Positions 16,734 through 24,810 are shown, counted from the first letter of the stretch. The stretch: DNA of 39,884 nucleotides from Acidobacteriota bacterium (GCA_013140775.1 JABFSA010000094.1:1-39884); one strand, 5' to 3'. Program-made: numbers and translations. The notes: generated by a model from the sequence alone, not told the origin.

Positions 16734-16775
16734 AAGCCTAGAGCCTAAAGACTAGAGCCCAGATCCTAAGGCTTA
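16734..16775. repeat. CTAGAGCC-type repeat, copy 1
   Basis: AGCCTAGAGCCTAAAGACTAGAGCCCAGATCCTAAGGCTTA is built of degenerate 7-8 bp CTAGAGCC/CTAAAG units, with AAGCCTAG and CTAAGGCTT inverted at the ends. It directly abuts and includes the stop codon of the minus-strand gene ending at 16773. A second copy is at 22310-22352, also at a gene's 3' end. Confidence 0.75.
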
Positions 16776-17273
16776 GTTCGCAGGTCGCAGCAGGTACGGC
16801 TGGTCCCGCAGCGACCGGCTGAGGCGCGCCTGACGCTGGCGCCAGAATTCGAAGTGCCGCCCGATCGCACCGAGCAGCTGCGCCTTGCGCAACGAACGTT
16901 CGAGCGCCGCCGCGTGAATGAAGAAGCCTGCACCCAGACCGGCGTACCACTGGATGTTATGCCGCCGGCGCATCTGATCTTCGAAGAAGCCAGCCAGCAA
17001 AAGGCACTGTGTGCCTGCGATCTCCATCATCTCGCTGTCGTGCTGCAGGTCGGTCTTCGCGACAAAGTGATCGAAGATCTCCGTCAGGCTCGTTGGAGAC
17101 GGCCATTCGGTGGTGGCCTGTGTAGAGACTTGCGCGTAGTGCGCGAGCACACTCGCGTTGTACAGAAGCTCATGTCGATCGACGGTGGGCTCGGACACAT
17201 CACGCAGACCCAACACAAAGAAATCGAATACGCGTCGCTGGTCCGTCGCAAGCAGTTCCTGCAGTGGGTCCAT
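16773..17273 (-). CDS. Conserved-looking hypothetical protein
   Basis: 166 residues from ATG 17273, chosen over upstream in-frame starts because GGGAGGGACAAC immediately precedes it. No family is recognised. The sequence is helix-rich (DPLQELLATDQRRVFDFFVL, LTEIFDHFVAKTDLQHDSE, HAAALERSLRKAQLLGAIGR) with several conserved-looking His/Glu positions (HYAQ, FDHF, EMMEIAG) but no clear active site. MMEIAGTQCLLLAGFFEDQM and YAGLGAGFFIHAAAL are moderately hydrophobic, so membrane association is possible. It is divergent from the dienelactone hydrolase gene, and its stop codon lies in a repeat. Confidence 0.65.
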   Translation of the reverse strand: MDPLQELLATDQRRVFDFFVLGLRDVSEPTVDRHELLYNASVLAHYAQVSTQATTEWPSPTSLTEIFDHFVAKTDLQHDSEMMEIAGTQCLLLAGFFEDQMRRRHNIQWYAGLGAGFFIHAAALERSLRKAQLLGAIGRHFEFWRQRQARLSRSLRDQPYLLRPAN

Positions 17274-17431
17274 GTTGTCCCTCCCGGCTACCGGCTTCCT
17301 GTTCAAGATATCGGCCAATGCCGCGCGGAAATTGATCGCAGGAAACAGGCCGTTTCTGACGGCGGTCGCGGCGATGACCTTTGGGGGAGACACTGCGAGG
17401 ACACCTGTCATTCGGTAAACGCGCGGTGGGT

Positions 17432-17437
17432 TATCCT
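17432..17437 (+). promoter_or_regulatory. -10 box TATCCT, 7 nt before the start codon
   Basis: TATCCT ends 7 nt before ATG 17445 and no ribosome binding site is present (TACGCGC lies between), consistent with a leaderless transcript for the dienelactone hydrolase gene. Confidence 0.5.
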
Positions 17438-17444
17438 TACGCGC

Positions 17445-18137
17445 ATGGCCGAAACCGTCGAATTTCGCAGTAATGGGAACGTTGCCGCTGGTTATCTCGC
17501 GACGCCTGCGGCAGGCAGTGGTCCTGGCGTACTCGTTATCCAGGAGTGGTGGGGACTTGACTGGGGCATCAAGGAGATGACCGACAAGCTCGGCGCCGCC
17601 GGATTCGTCGCGCTGGCCCCGGACCTCTATCACGGGGAGCTGGCGGGTCACACTGAGATGGACAAGGCCGGCAAGCTGATGCAGGGCCTCCCACCTGAAC
17701 GCGCGGCGAAAGACATGAGCGGTGCGATCGATTACCTGGCCAGTCACCCGTCGGTAAAGGGCGACGGCATCGGTGTCGTCGGATTCTGTATGGGAGGAAT
17801 GCTCGCGTTGATCCTCGCCGCGAATCGCCCCGACAAGGTAAAAGCAGTTGTTCCGTTCTACGGCTTCCCGCAGGGGAGCTCAGAGCCGGACTGGTCGAAG
17901 CTGACTGCGGTCGTCCGGGGCCATATGGCGGAGCGTGACGACTTCTTTCCGCCCGCCGCGGCGCGCGCCCTCGAGGCGAAGTTACAGGGGATGGGCAAAG
18001 ACGTCACGATCACTGTCCACCCCGGCACCGGTCACGCGTTCATGTCTTCGCACAACGCGCTCGGCACGCGCGATGCCGAACTTGCCGCCCAGCTCTGGCC
18101 CGTCGTCACGTCGTTTCTCCACGACACGCTGGGCTAG
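17445..18137 (+). CDS. Dienelactone hydrolase family protein
   Basis: 230 residues from ATG 17445. The alpha/beta hydrolase has the dienelactone hydrolase triad: Cys115 in GFCMGG, Asp165 or Asp166 in MAERDDFF, and His197 in GTGHAF. Glu34 in QEWWG is the residue known to activate the cysteine in this family. Known members hydrolyse dienelactone to maleylacetate in chloroaromatic degradation, but most genomic paralogues have unknown ester substrates. No aromatic-degradation gene is adjacent, so a general hydrolase role is as likely. The gene stands alone: divergent upstream neighbour, convergent downstream neighbour. Confidence 0.9.
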   Translation: MAETVEFRSNGNVAAGYLATPAAGSGPGVLVIQEWWGLDWGIKEMTDKLGAAGFVALAPDLYHGELAGHTEMDKAGKLMQGLPPERAAKDMSGAIDYLASHPSVKGDGIGVVGFCMGGMLALILAANRPDKVKAVVPFYGFPQGSSEPDWSKLTAVVRGHMAERDDFFPPAAARALEAKLQGMGKDVTITVHPGTGHAFMSSHNALGTRDAELAAQLWPVVTSFLHDTLG

Positions 18138-18153
18138 CGCGCGGCCAACCTCG

Positions 18154-19140
18154 CTACTGCAGCTGGCGGCGGAACATCATGTTGCCTGCGCCCCCGCCTT
18201 CGATGACCTGAAAATCGGACGGCACCTCAAAGAGCGAAGGCTCGGGATTGCCGAGAACGATGTTCGAGAGCCGATAGACGGTCTCGCCGAAACGCGGGTC
18301 GTTCTGCTTGCTCAGCACCAGCGCCTTGAGCTCGGGCGAGAACCACCGTTCCGACACGATCTCGATGGGCCGCTCGTTGCCGATCTGCCCAGCCGGAATC
18401 GTGGTCGTGGAACGTGTCCCTTCGGCCAGCACGCCTTCGATCATCTGTGTTCCAAGCGACTCGCTCACTCCTGGTGACGGACCCGCAAACCGCTGCGCGA
18501 GTACCGTTCGTCTCACGTCAACCCCTCCTCCTGGTGGCGGTACGGGTGCTTCGAACGTGGACTCGAAGAAGAGCACGTCACCGGACTGTGCTGGCGGCAG
18601 GGGAACCTGAGGCACGGCGGGGCCAGCGCTGAACGCGGCGCCGAAAGAAGGCACTGGCAGGCGCCGCGCGGTTCGTGCTTCTGGATTGAGCACATAGGTC
18701 ACACCCTTTTCAGGGTCGGTGATCGTGACCTGCTTCGCTTGCTCCGTGGTGGCCATGAGTGGCCCGATGATGGCAAGGCCCTGCTCTCGGCGGGTGCGTC
18801 CTGCGGCGTCCCTGTAGATGGCGGTCGTGCTCGATCTCGTGATGCGGTTTCCGTCTGCGAGCGTCTGAATGACTTCGTTCACCGCTTCTGCCGAGTAGGG
18901 CGCGTCTTTGACCGCACCACGACTGAGCTCGACCGGTCCGGTGAGGATGTCGAAGTCCATCTGGACTGGCGTTCCCGCAGTCCATTCCACTGCGCTGCCC
19001 GCAGCGGCGCCCTGCACGTCGGCCCCGTGGATACCAATCACCACCGCGCCTGCACCTGATTGCGCCTGAGCTGTCGCGGACCACATCATCGATCCGGCAA
19101 TGATGCAGCCGCTTGCGACGAAGACTCGTCCTGTCGTCAT
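18154..19140 (-). CDS. Exported protein of unknown function, last gene of a sigma/anti-sigma operon
   Basis: 328 residues from ATG 19140, which has GAGGAG as ribosome binding site and a signal peptide (MTTGRVFVASGCIIAGSMMW then SATAQA). The mature part has no recognised enzymatic motif. Segments such as NRITRSSTTAIYRDAAGRTR, REQGLAIIGPL, ITDPEKGVTYVLNPEARTAR and PSLFEVPSDFQV recall a family of exported acidobacterial proteins found beside sigma factors. A proline-rich stretch (PQVPLPPAQ, PVPPPGGG) lies in the middle. It follows the anti-sigma-like gene by 47 bp, so it is probably a periplasmic component or target of that signalling unit. Confidence 0.7.
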   Translation of the reverse strand: MTTGRVFVASGCIIAGSMMWSATAQAQSGAGAVVIGIHGADVQGAAAGSAVEWTAGTPVQMDFDILTGPVELSRGAVKDAPYSAEAVNEVIQTLADGNRITRSSTTAIYRDAAGRTRREQGLAIIGPLMATTEQAKQVTITDPEKGVTYVLNPEARTARRLPVPSFGAAFSAGPAVPQVPLPPAQSGDVLFFESTFEAPVPPPGGGVDVRRTVLAQRFAGPSPGVSESLGTQMIEGVLAEGTRSTTTIPAGQIGNERPIEIVSERWFSPELKALVLSKQNDPRFGETVYRLSNIVLGNPEPSLFEVPSDFQVIEGGGAGNMMFRRQLQ

Positions 19141-19187
19141 GTCACATCTCCTCATTCGTCTCGCCAGTCACGTGCGCTGCCCATACG

Positions 19188-19844
19188 CTAACGCACAAAA
19201 CGGATAGCACGCGCCAGGCCGTCCTCTCCGAGAAGCACATCGGCTTCGACGAACCCATCGGCGCCTGGCGCCGGCATTCGCAGGTCAAGGCCCAACGTCT
19301 GGGCGGCCTGACCACGCATGCGCACACGCGCCAGACGAATGCCTGCCAGTTCCTGATCCGTCATGGGCAGGAGACGGACGAAGGGCTCGACGTCTGCTGG
19401 AGCGGCACGTGCGGAGATCGTGTCGGGCTTCGCGTTGGGTCTGCCGATAGCTGGCGTTTCCTCACCGGTGGTCACGGGTTCAGTCCGCGTCGCAACTTCG
19501 ACCGGAGCGACACTCGGCTCAACCGCCACCGACGGGCTCACGCCGTGAATCTCTGAGGCCTGCGGTGTCTTGCGTTCGACGGATCTATTGAGACCCCAGT
19601 CCACGAGTAGAAGAGCAGCGGCGGCTCCGGCAAGGCCGAGCCATACACGCGTCCATGTGGATTGACCTCGCGAGCCTAGCCACACCGCAGCGTCCGCTGG
19701 CAGCGGGGTGCCGGTCTGACGCGCGGCCCATCTGGCCATCACGGCGCGTTGTACGGGCGCCGGTGGCTCGAGATGCGCATCCCGCTCAGACAGCTCACCG
19801 AGCAGGTCTGTCAGACGCGTTTGTTCTGTATCGTTGCTATCCAT
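19188..19844 (-). CDS. Single-pass membrane protein, putative anti-sigma factor
   Basis: 218 residues from ATG 19844 with GAGGAG ahead of it, 8 bp after the sigma-factor stop. The N-terminal 80 residues are charged and cytoplasmic-looking (TRLTDLLGELSERDAHLEPP), followed by one membrane helix (VWLGLAGAAAALLLVDWGL), a Pro/Thr/Val-rich linker and a C-terminal periplasmic domain (PFVRLLPMTDQELAGIRLAR, LGEDGLARAIRFVR). No zinc-binding HxxxCxxC motif is present, so it is not a ZAS-type anti-sigma factor. Topology and gene order nevertheless fit a membrane anti-sigma factor sequestering the ECF sigma factor upstream. Function is inferred from context only. Confidence 0.65.
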   Translation of the reverse strand: MDSNDTEQTRLTDLLGELSERDAHLEPPAPVQRAVMARWAARQTGTPLPADAAVWLGSRGQSTWTRVWLGLAGAAAALLLVDWGLNRSVERKTPQASEIHGVSPSVAVEPSVAPVEVATRTEPVTTGEETPAIGRPNAKPDTISARAAPADVEPFVRLLPMTDQELAGIRLARVRMRGQAAQTLGLDLRMPAPGADGFVEADVLLGEDGLARAIRFVR

Positions 19845-19852
19845 TCCACTCC

Positions 19853-20478
19853 TCAAGCCAGGCACCGGCGTGGCGGACACGAGGTGTTGTCGTGCGCGGT
19901 TGCGCCGGCGTCGAGCCGGCACTTCCGGGCAAGCACACGGCGCGCGCGGCTCAACCGTGACCGAATCGTCCCAAGAGGGCAGTTCACGATGAGGGCGGCT
20001 TCCTCGTACGACACCTCGTGGAGCTCACACAGCACGATCACCTCGCGATAGTGGGACGGCAGCGCCACGATCGCCCGTCGAAGCGACGCGACAGCCTCCG
20101 CCCGCTCCAAATCTGCAAGCGCGCTTCCGGCGTTTCCCACAACGGACATGACCGCATCTGTCAGGTGGTCGAGGTCAACTTCCCGTTGCATTGATTGTTT
20201 GCGAATCTGACGACGCAGGAAGTTTCGAGCGATTCCATAGAGATAGACCTTGAGAGACCCCTTCGAGGCGTCGAATCGATCGCTCGTCTCCATGAAGGCG
20301 ATGAAGACCTCCTGCGTGATGTCCTCAGCCGTGCTCGACGACCCGTTCATCTGTCGCACGAAGCGATAGACGGGGCCTGATATCGGTGAAATACGGTGGA
20401 GAACGCCTGCTCGTCGCCCGATGCCACACGTGCCACCAGCGCCGCTTCATCCCGTCCGTTCGCTGAGTCCAGGAGCAT
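19853..20478 (-). pseudogene. ECF RNA polymerase sigma factor, one-base frameshift
   Basis: Downstream of ATG 20359 the frame encodes sigma region 2 (AEDITQEVFIAFMETSDRFD, LYGIARNFLRRQIRK) and region 4 (LPSHYREVIVLCELHEVSYE, GTIRSRLSRARRVLARK). The region-2 start lies upstream in another frame: from ATG 20478 it reads DEAALVARVASGDEQAFSTV then FHRYQAP. Adding one base in the GGGG run at 20372-20375 joins them as FHRYQAPVYRFVRQMNG, a normal ECF sequence, giving 208 residues. The sigma factor would direct RNA polymerase to a stress or envelope regulon under control of the next gene. Either a sequencing deletion or a recent mutation explains the break. Restart at 20359 would lack the first part of region 2. 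Confidence 0.88.
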
Positions 20479-20519
20479 CAACACTGTCTATTCGCAGCGA
20501 GCGGTCGAAAAGTTCCCGT

Positions 20520-21464
20520 TCAGGTCGAGCTTCGGGACTCGAGCACGGCAATTTCCGCTATCAGCAGAGCCTTGGAGGGAATGACTTCTGGAACTCCGCG
20601 GTCACCATAGGCGAGATGAGGTGCGATTTCGAGCCGGCGCGTTCCGCCAACCTTCATGCCCTCGATCCCGTAGAACAACCCGTTCACCAGCGACTCGCGA
20701 TCGACTCGCACCTCGGTGATCAGCGTTGCCCCCTCGTCTTCGAGCCGCGCGGTCGCCAGTGAACCCCAGGCGCTCTTCCACCGCACCGCGTCGCCGTGAT
20801 GCAGCCACAGACGCAGTCTGACCAGATAGCGCTGCCCGCGGCGCACCACCTCGCCGGAACCGGGGACATCCTCAAGCAGAAGAAGCCCCGACCGGAGACG
20901 ACGGTTCAGCGGTTGTCCGTTGCGCTCCAGGGCCTCGACAAACTCCGTGAGGCCGGCGGTCCTCGCCATCTCGAGTGGTGTTTCGCATTCATCGATGCGA
21001 GTACGGATGGACGGGTCGGCGCCGCCGCGAAGAAGAATATGGATCGCGCTCAGATTGCGGTCCGCAACCGCCGTGTGGAGCGGCGTGTAGTCGTTGAGGC
21101 CCCGCTGGTTAGGATCGGTCCCGAATGACAACAGCAGTCGGAGCACCTCATCGACATCCGTGCGCGGCGTTGCGCCAGGCACCTGACGGCCGGACGATAA
21201 TGCCGCAATCAGCGGCGGAAAACCGTCGTCTACAGGCGCATTCGGATCGGCTCCCAGTTCGAGGAGCGTTCGAATGAAGGGTAGTGGGCTCAGACAAATC
21301 GCGTAGACCAGACACGATCCGATCTCGAACGGCATCGTTCCATTCGGAACGATCGACGGGTCCTCGACGGCGAGTCGCAGCGCCTCGAGATCTCCGGCGC
21401 GGAACGCGTCGTCAATACGCTGCCATTTCCTGGCCTTGGCGCAACGCTCGTCTTCGGTGCTCAT
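20520..21464 (-). CDS. Ankyrin-repeat / FKBP-type peptidyl-prolyl isomerase fusion
   Basis: 314 residues from ATG 21464. Residues about 45-185 form ankyrin repeats (LPFIRTLLELGADPNAP, DEVLRLLLSFGTDPNQ, YTPLHTAVADRNLSAIHILL, ETPLEMARTAGLTEFVEALE). Residues about 193-309 form an FKBP domain whose second half is clear: LFYGIEGMKVGGTRRLEIAP, LAYGDRGVPEVIPSKALLIA and EIAVLE. FKBPs catalyse prolyl cis-trans isomerisation and act as chaperones; ankyrin repeats bind proteins, so this could be a targeted folding factor. There is no signal peptide, so it is cytoplasmic. A TATAGG box ends 9 nt before the ATG. The sigma-factor gene begins 41 bp downstream on the same strand. Confidence 0.87.
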   Translation of the reverse strand: MSTEDERCAKARKWQRIDDAFRAGDLEALRLAVEDPSIVPNGTMPFEIGSCLVYAICLSPLPFIRTLLELGADPNAPVDDGFPPLIAALSSGRQVPGATPRTDVDEVLRLLLSFGTDPNQRGLNDYTPLHTAVADRNLSAIHILLRGGADPSIRTRIDECETPLEMARTAGLTEFVEALERNGQPLNRRLRSGLLLLEDVPGSGEVVRRGQRYLVRLRLWLHHGDAVRWKSAWGSLATARLEDEGATLITEVRVDRESLVNGLFYGIEGMKVGGTRRLEIAPHLAYGDRGVPEVIPSKALLIAEIAVLESRSST

Positions 21465-21473
21465 CGACAGTCG

Positions 21474-21479
21474 CCTATA
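21474..21479 (-). promoter_or_regulatory. -10 box TATAGG, 9 nt before the start codon
   Basis: On the minus strand TATAGG ends 9 nt before ATG 21464, with no ribosome binding site between (CGACTGTCG). This fits a leaderless or nearly leaderless transcript opening the ankyrin-FKBP/sigma operon. Confidence 0.45.
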
Positions 21480-21534
21480 CGTGAGCCCTTCGGTTGTGAC
21501 GAATGATCAGGTCCGGTGAATCCGGTTCGGCGGG

Positions 21535-22278
21535 CTAGCTGCTGGCCCCGCAGTCGCCAAGGTACTCGGACGACTTCAGCCATCGTTGGTCGGGGTAATA
21601 GGCAAAGACCAGACCCGAACCTTTGACGCTGTCGATGACTTCACGGGCGATCCCGGCACGGAGCGCCGGGCATCCCCAGCTGCGGCCCAGACGGCCCTGA
21701 GTACGAGCGACGTCTTCATTCACGTACGGGGCACCATGCATGACAATGGCACGCTCGTACGCGCGGTCGTTGAAGCCTTTATCCAGGCCGTGTAGCCGCA
21801 GGGAGTAGCCGTTTTTCCCCACGTAGGAGTTTTCGGTCTTGAAGAGTCCCAGGCTCGACTGGTGGGTCTCGGGTTCGTTCGAGAAGGACGTGGCCAGGTT
21901 TCCGCCGCTCCCGCTCCCATGGGCGACCAGTTCTTCGTACCGCAGCGCCCGTGCCTTCATGTCGAAGACCCACAGGCGCTTCTCGGTGGACGGCCTGGAA
22001 TAGTCGATGACCGTCAGTGTTGAAAGATTTTCAATGTCACCGGATCTGACGGCGCAGGATGCAGCCGCGAGCGCGAGGTCAAACACATAGGGGTCGAGGC
22101 CACCGATGTCCGAACGGGACCAGGACGTAGCCGCGAGGGATGACCCGGCTGCCGCTCGTGCATCACCCTCGGCGCGCACGGGGCCGCTGGTGATCCCGGC
22201 CGCGCTCAACCAGGCCACGAGAGCCAGCGTCAGCCGCGGGGCATAAAAACGAGGGCCTGCCGCAGTTCGTGACAGCAA
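21535..22278 (-). CDS. Exported murein L,D-transpeptidase-like protein (YkuD_2 type)
   Basis: 247 residues from TTG 22278; GGGAGGG is directly upstream, with a TACACT -10-like box 7 nt before the start. A signal peptide follows (LTLALVAWLSAAGITSGPVR). The catalytic domain has the YkuD_2 signature: His181 in MHGAPYV and Cys203 in GRLGRSWGCPAL, preceded by GLFKTENSYVGKNGYSLRLH. L,D-transpeptidases use the cysteine to cross-link peptidoglycan stems or attach proteins to them in the periplasm; this subfamily is less well characterised. The gene lies downstream of a second, unrelated L,D-transpeptidase gene on the same strand. Confidence 0.85.
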   Translation of the reverse strand: MLSRTAAGPRFYAPRLTLALVAWLSAAGITSGPVRAEGDARAAAGSSLAATSWSRSDIGGLDPYVFDLALAAASCAVRSGDIENLSTLTVIDYSRPSTEKRLWVFDMKARALRYEELVAHGSGSGGNLATSFSNEPETHQSSLGLFKTENSYVGKNGYSLRLHGLDKGFNDRAYERAIVMHGAPYVNEDVARTQGRLGRSWGCPALRAGIAREVIDSVKGSGLVFAYYPDQRWLKSSEYLGDCGASS

Positions 22279-22285
22279 CCCTCCC

Positions 22286-22291
22286 AGTGTA
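22286..22291 (-). promoter_or_regulatory. -10 box TACACT, 7 nt before a TTG start
   Basis: On the minus strand TACACT is followed by GGGAGGG and TTG at 22278. The spacer doubles as a purine-rich ribosome binding site too close to the TTG to work normally, so the gene could start as a leaderless message. Confidence 0.4.
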
Positions 22292-22309
22292 AACGAACTG
22301 GGTCCGCCT

Positions 22310-22352
22310 GAGCCCAGGGCTCAGGTCCCAGAGCCTAGAGCCCAGAGCCTAG
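22310..22352. repeat. CTAGAGCC-type repeat, copy 2, overlapping a gene 3' end
   Basis: GAGCCCAGGGCTCAGG / CCCAGAGCCTAGAGCCCAGAGCCTAG units. TGAGCCCAGGGCTCA is a near-perfect palindrome. The repeat supplies the last residues (LGSGL) and the stop codon of the upstream L,D-transpeptidase gene and then fills the gap to the next gene. Confidence 0.8.
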
Positions 22353-23690
22353 TTGTTTTCTGTCAAAGCCATAGACGTCCGGCCACGAGTCCACACCGCC
22401 TTGCTCGTTGGGCCACACGGTGAAGTAGACCAGGTGGACCGGGATGCTGGCTTCCAGCTTCACGTGCTTTTCGGTGCCGGAGTACATCGCTGTCTCGATG
22501 CTTTTCGTGTCCCATTCCGGCCGGTCACGCAGCACATACTCCGCGAGCTTCTCGGGTTGCTCCAGCCGGATGCATCCGTGGCTGAGGGCACGACCCTGGC
22601 GAGCGAACAGGGCATCGGCGGGTGTGTCGTGCAGGTACACGTCGTATTTGTTGGGGAACAGGAACTTCACATGCCCGAGCGCGTTATCGGCTCCGGGACG
22701 CTGGCGGAAGGACAGACCCTTCAACGCATCGACATCGTCCCAGTCAACCTCGGAAGGATTCACGGTTTGGACGCCTCCCTTGGACACTCGCAGGATGTCG
22801 ATGTTGTTGCGAGACAGGTACGCCGGGTCACGTGCGGCGGCCGGCGCAGTTTCCCCTTCGGCGATGCTGTCGGGCACATTCCAGTAGGGGCTGAACACGA
22901 CTGTATTCATATCGCCCGAGAAGATTGGCGTCTCGTGCTCCACGGAACCAACAATGACCTTCATGTCGAGGACGGACTGGCCATGCTCTCGCGCCGCCAT
23001 GTGCAGGGCGGGGATGTTGACGAGCAGGTGACGGTCACCCAGATCGTCTGGCAGCCACCGCCACCGCTCCATGTTGATCGCAATGCGATCGTGGTCCGCG
23101 GTCGCTCCTCCGGCAAGGACCTTCTGGAGAGCGGCGTACTCAGGATGCTTCGGCCGAACCGAATCCAGCCAGCCCGCGAGATTCGTGGTCAGCGCCTGTG
23201 CGAGGGTCCCTGGAAGATCAGGTGCCTCGCGCATAGCCTTCCAACGCGGATCCATCGTGCCGGGCTTCAGACGCCCGAGTGCGACATCTTGACCCAGGTG
23301 GAGAAGAGCGGTGGTAAGGACGACGTCCAACTCCGCCAGCGTGCCAACGTCCTTGGACACGTCTTTGTCTTTGAGGGCGTTGACCGCGTTGGTCATAGAC
23401 GTGTGTAAATAGGCGTCAGGTGAGAATCCGTGCTCCGTCGCACGGCTCAGTAGCGCCACGGCTTCCGGTGCGTGACCGCCCTCGAGCACCCATGCCGGTT
23501 CATACGCGCGCTGCTCGTAAAAATGACTGACGTCCTGCCAGACTTCGGCATTCCTGCCGCCCGGCTGTCCGGCCGTCACTCTCTCCTGAATACCCTGGAC
23601 GACAGCCGGCCTGATGTCGGACGTGCCGCACGCAATCGATCCGCCACTGACGACGAGGAGCACCCACGCTCCGGAACGAAGGATTCCCAT
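22335..23690 (-). CDS. L,D-transpeptidase of the YcbB (LdtD) type, probable lipoprotein
   Basis: 451 residues from ATG 23690; the frame is open further upstream, but this start gives a lipoprotein-like signal (GAWVLLVVSGGSIAC). The N-terminal half is the L,D-transpeptidase scaffold domain (VSHFYEQRAYEPAWVLEGG, EHGFSPDAYL, INMERWRWLPDDLGDRHLLV). The YkuD catalytic domain has His371 and Cys373 in ALSHGCIRLEQPEKLA. The enzyme makes 3-3 cross-links in peptidoglycan. The peptidoglycan-binding helical domain usual between scaffold and catalytic domain in YcbB proteins is not seen. The last five residues come from a repeat. It is divergent from the Gfo/Idh gene and upstream of a second L,D-transpeptidase gene. 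Confidence 0.88.
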   Translation of the reverse strand: MGILRSGAWVLLVVSGGSIACGTSDIRPAVVQGIQERVTAGQPGGRNAEVWQDVSHFYEQRAYEPAWVLEGGHAPEAVALLSRATEHGFSPDAYLHTSMTNAVNALKDKDVSKDVGTLAELDVVLTTALLHLGQDVALGRLKPGTMDPRWKAMREAPDLPGTLAQALTTNLAGWLDSVRPKHPEYAALQKVLAGGATADHDRIAINMERWRWLPDDLGDRHLLVNIPALHMAAREHGQSVLDMKVIVGSVEHETPIFSGDMNTVVFSPYWNVPDSIAEGETAPAAARDPAYLSRNNIDILRVSKGGVQTVNPSEVDWDDVDALKGLSFRQRPGADNALGHVKFLFPNKYDVYLHDTPADALFARQGRALSHGCIRLEQPEKLAEYVLRDRPEWDTKSIETAMYSGTEKHVKLEASIPVHLVYFTVWPNEQGGVDSWPDVYGFDRKQLGSGL

Positions 23691-23770
23691 GGAGCAGGGA
23701 AGAGCAAATCGCGCGCCACGCCTTTCTCCGCGGTGTTGAGAGCCACGCCGTCGGCAACAATGGTGCCGAG

Positions 23771-23776
23771 TATCAT
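23771..23776 (+). promoter_or_regulatory. -10 box TATCAT upstream of the Gfo/Idh gene
   Basis: TATCAT ends 13 nt before ATG 23790. No ribosome binding site is seen in the short stretch between, so the leader would be only about 6 nt. Confidence 0.4.
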
Positions 23777-23789
23777 GGTCCCAGCGTCG

Positions 23790-24794
23790 ATGGCTGCTCC
23801 CCTCCACATCGCCTTTCTTGGCTGCGGATTCATTACGCGCGTGCACAGCCGACATTTGCGTTCGCTGTCGGCCGACTTCGCGTGCAGCTATGCGAGTCGC
23901 GATCGCGCCAGGGCCGAGGCCTTTCGGCAGGAACACGGCGGACGAGCCGCATACGGCGACTACGAGTCTGCGATACGAGACCCTGGCGTGGATGCAGTGG
24001 TGATCGCCGTGCCGCCGCGATTTCATCTCGACCTCACCCGGCAGGCCCTCGCGGGCGGCAAGCACGTGCTCGTCGAGAAGCCAGCGTACCCGGTCATGGG
24101 CGACTACAAGACTGCGCTCGAGGCTAGAGATGCGGCGGGGAAGGTCGTGCTCGTCGGCGAGAACGATCACTACAAGCCCCTTGCGGTCAGCCTGCGTCGC
24201 CTTTTGCGCGAAGGCGCAATCGGCGAGATGGTCTTTGCGCACTTCACGACGATCGTCAAGCGACTCAAGTCAGCCGACGACTGGCGCAACGACGAGACGA
24301 TGGCCGGTGGAGATGCGTTCTTCGAGGAAGGTATTCACTGGCTCCACATTGCCGGAAGCCTCGGCCCAACGATTGTCACGGCCGAGGGCTACCGCCCATC
24401 CATCTCCCGGAACGGTCCTGACAGGCGGGCCAAGAGCATGATGGTGGCGTTCCGGTACGACAATCAGGCGGTGGGATCTCTGTACTACTCGCGTGAAATT
24501 CCTTCGTTGCTTCGGGGCCTCAGGCTGTCCAAGCTCTATGGCAGACACGGCATCATCACGTTTGAATCCAACGGGCTCTTCGTGCTCGCCAGAGGCAACG
24601 GCCTCCCGCGACTGCTGTTTCCAGGCTTCAGCGATATCCGCGGATACAAGGCCATGTATCGGGACTTTGCGGGATCGATTCGCGCAGGGCGGCAGCCCGA
24701 GATGAGCCTCGAGCGCGCGATGGACGACCAGCGGCTGATGGATCAGATTTACGCCAGCGTCGAGCTCAGCGAACCGGTCGCGGTGGGCGGGTAG
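23790..24794 (+). CDS. Gfo/Idh/MocA family oxidoreductase
   Basis: 334 residues from ATG 23790, chosen because the Rossmann strand follows at once (LHIAFLGCGFITRVHSRHLR). The alternative ATG 23775 adds five residues. The family signature GGKHVLVEKPAYP contains the conserved EKP lysine, and DAVVIAVPPRFHLDLTRQAL is the nucleotide-binding edge. GGDAFFEEGIHWLHIAGSLG contains the conserved active-site His. These enzymes oxidise or reduce sugar or cyclitol carbonyls with NAD(P). The gene is 16 bp upstream of a GMC oxidoreductase gene and two genes upstream of a VOC gene, a likely three-gene carbohydrate operon. Confidence 0.9.
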   Translation: MAAPLHIAFLGCGFITRVHSRHLRSLSADFACSYASRDRARAEAFRQEHGGRAAYGDYESAIRDPGVDAVVIAVPPRFHLDLTRQALAGGKHVLVEKPAYPVMGDYKTALEARDAAGKVVLVGENDHYKPLAVSLRRLLREGAIGEMVFAHFTTIVKRLKSADDWRNDETMAGGDAFFEEGIHWLHIAGSLGPTIVTAEGYRPSISRNGPDRRAKSMMVAFRYDNQAVGSLYYSREIPSLLRGLRLSKLYGRHGIITFESNGLFVLARGNGLPRLLFPGFSDIRGYKAMYRDFAGSIRAGRQPEMSLERAMDDQRLMDQIYASVELSEPVAVGG

Positions 24795-24810
24795 CGGGGA
24801 TATTCACCGG

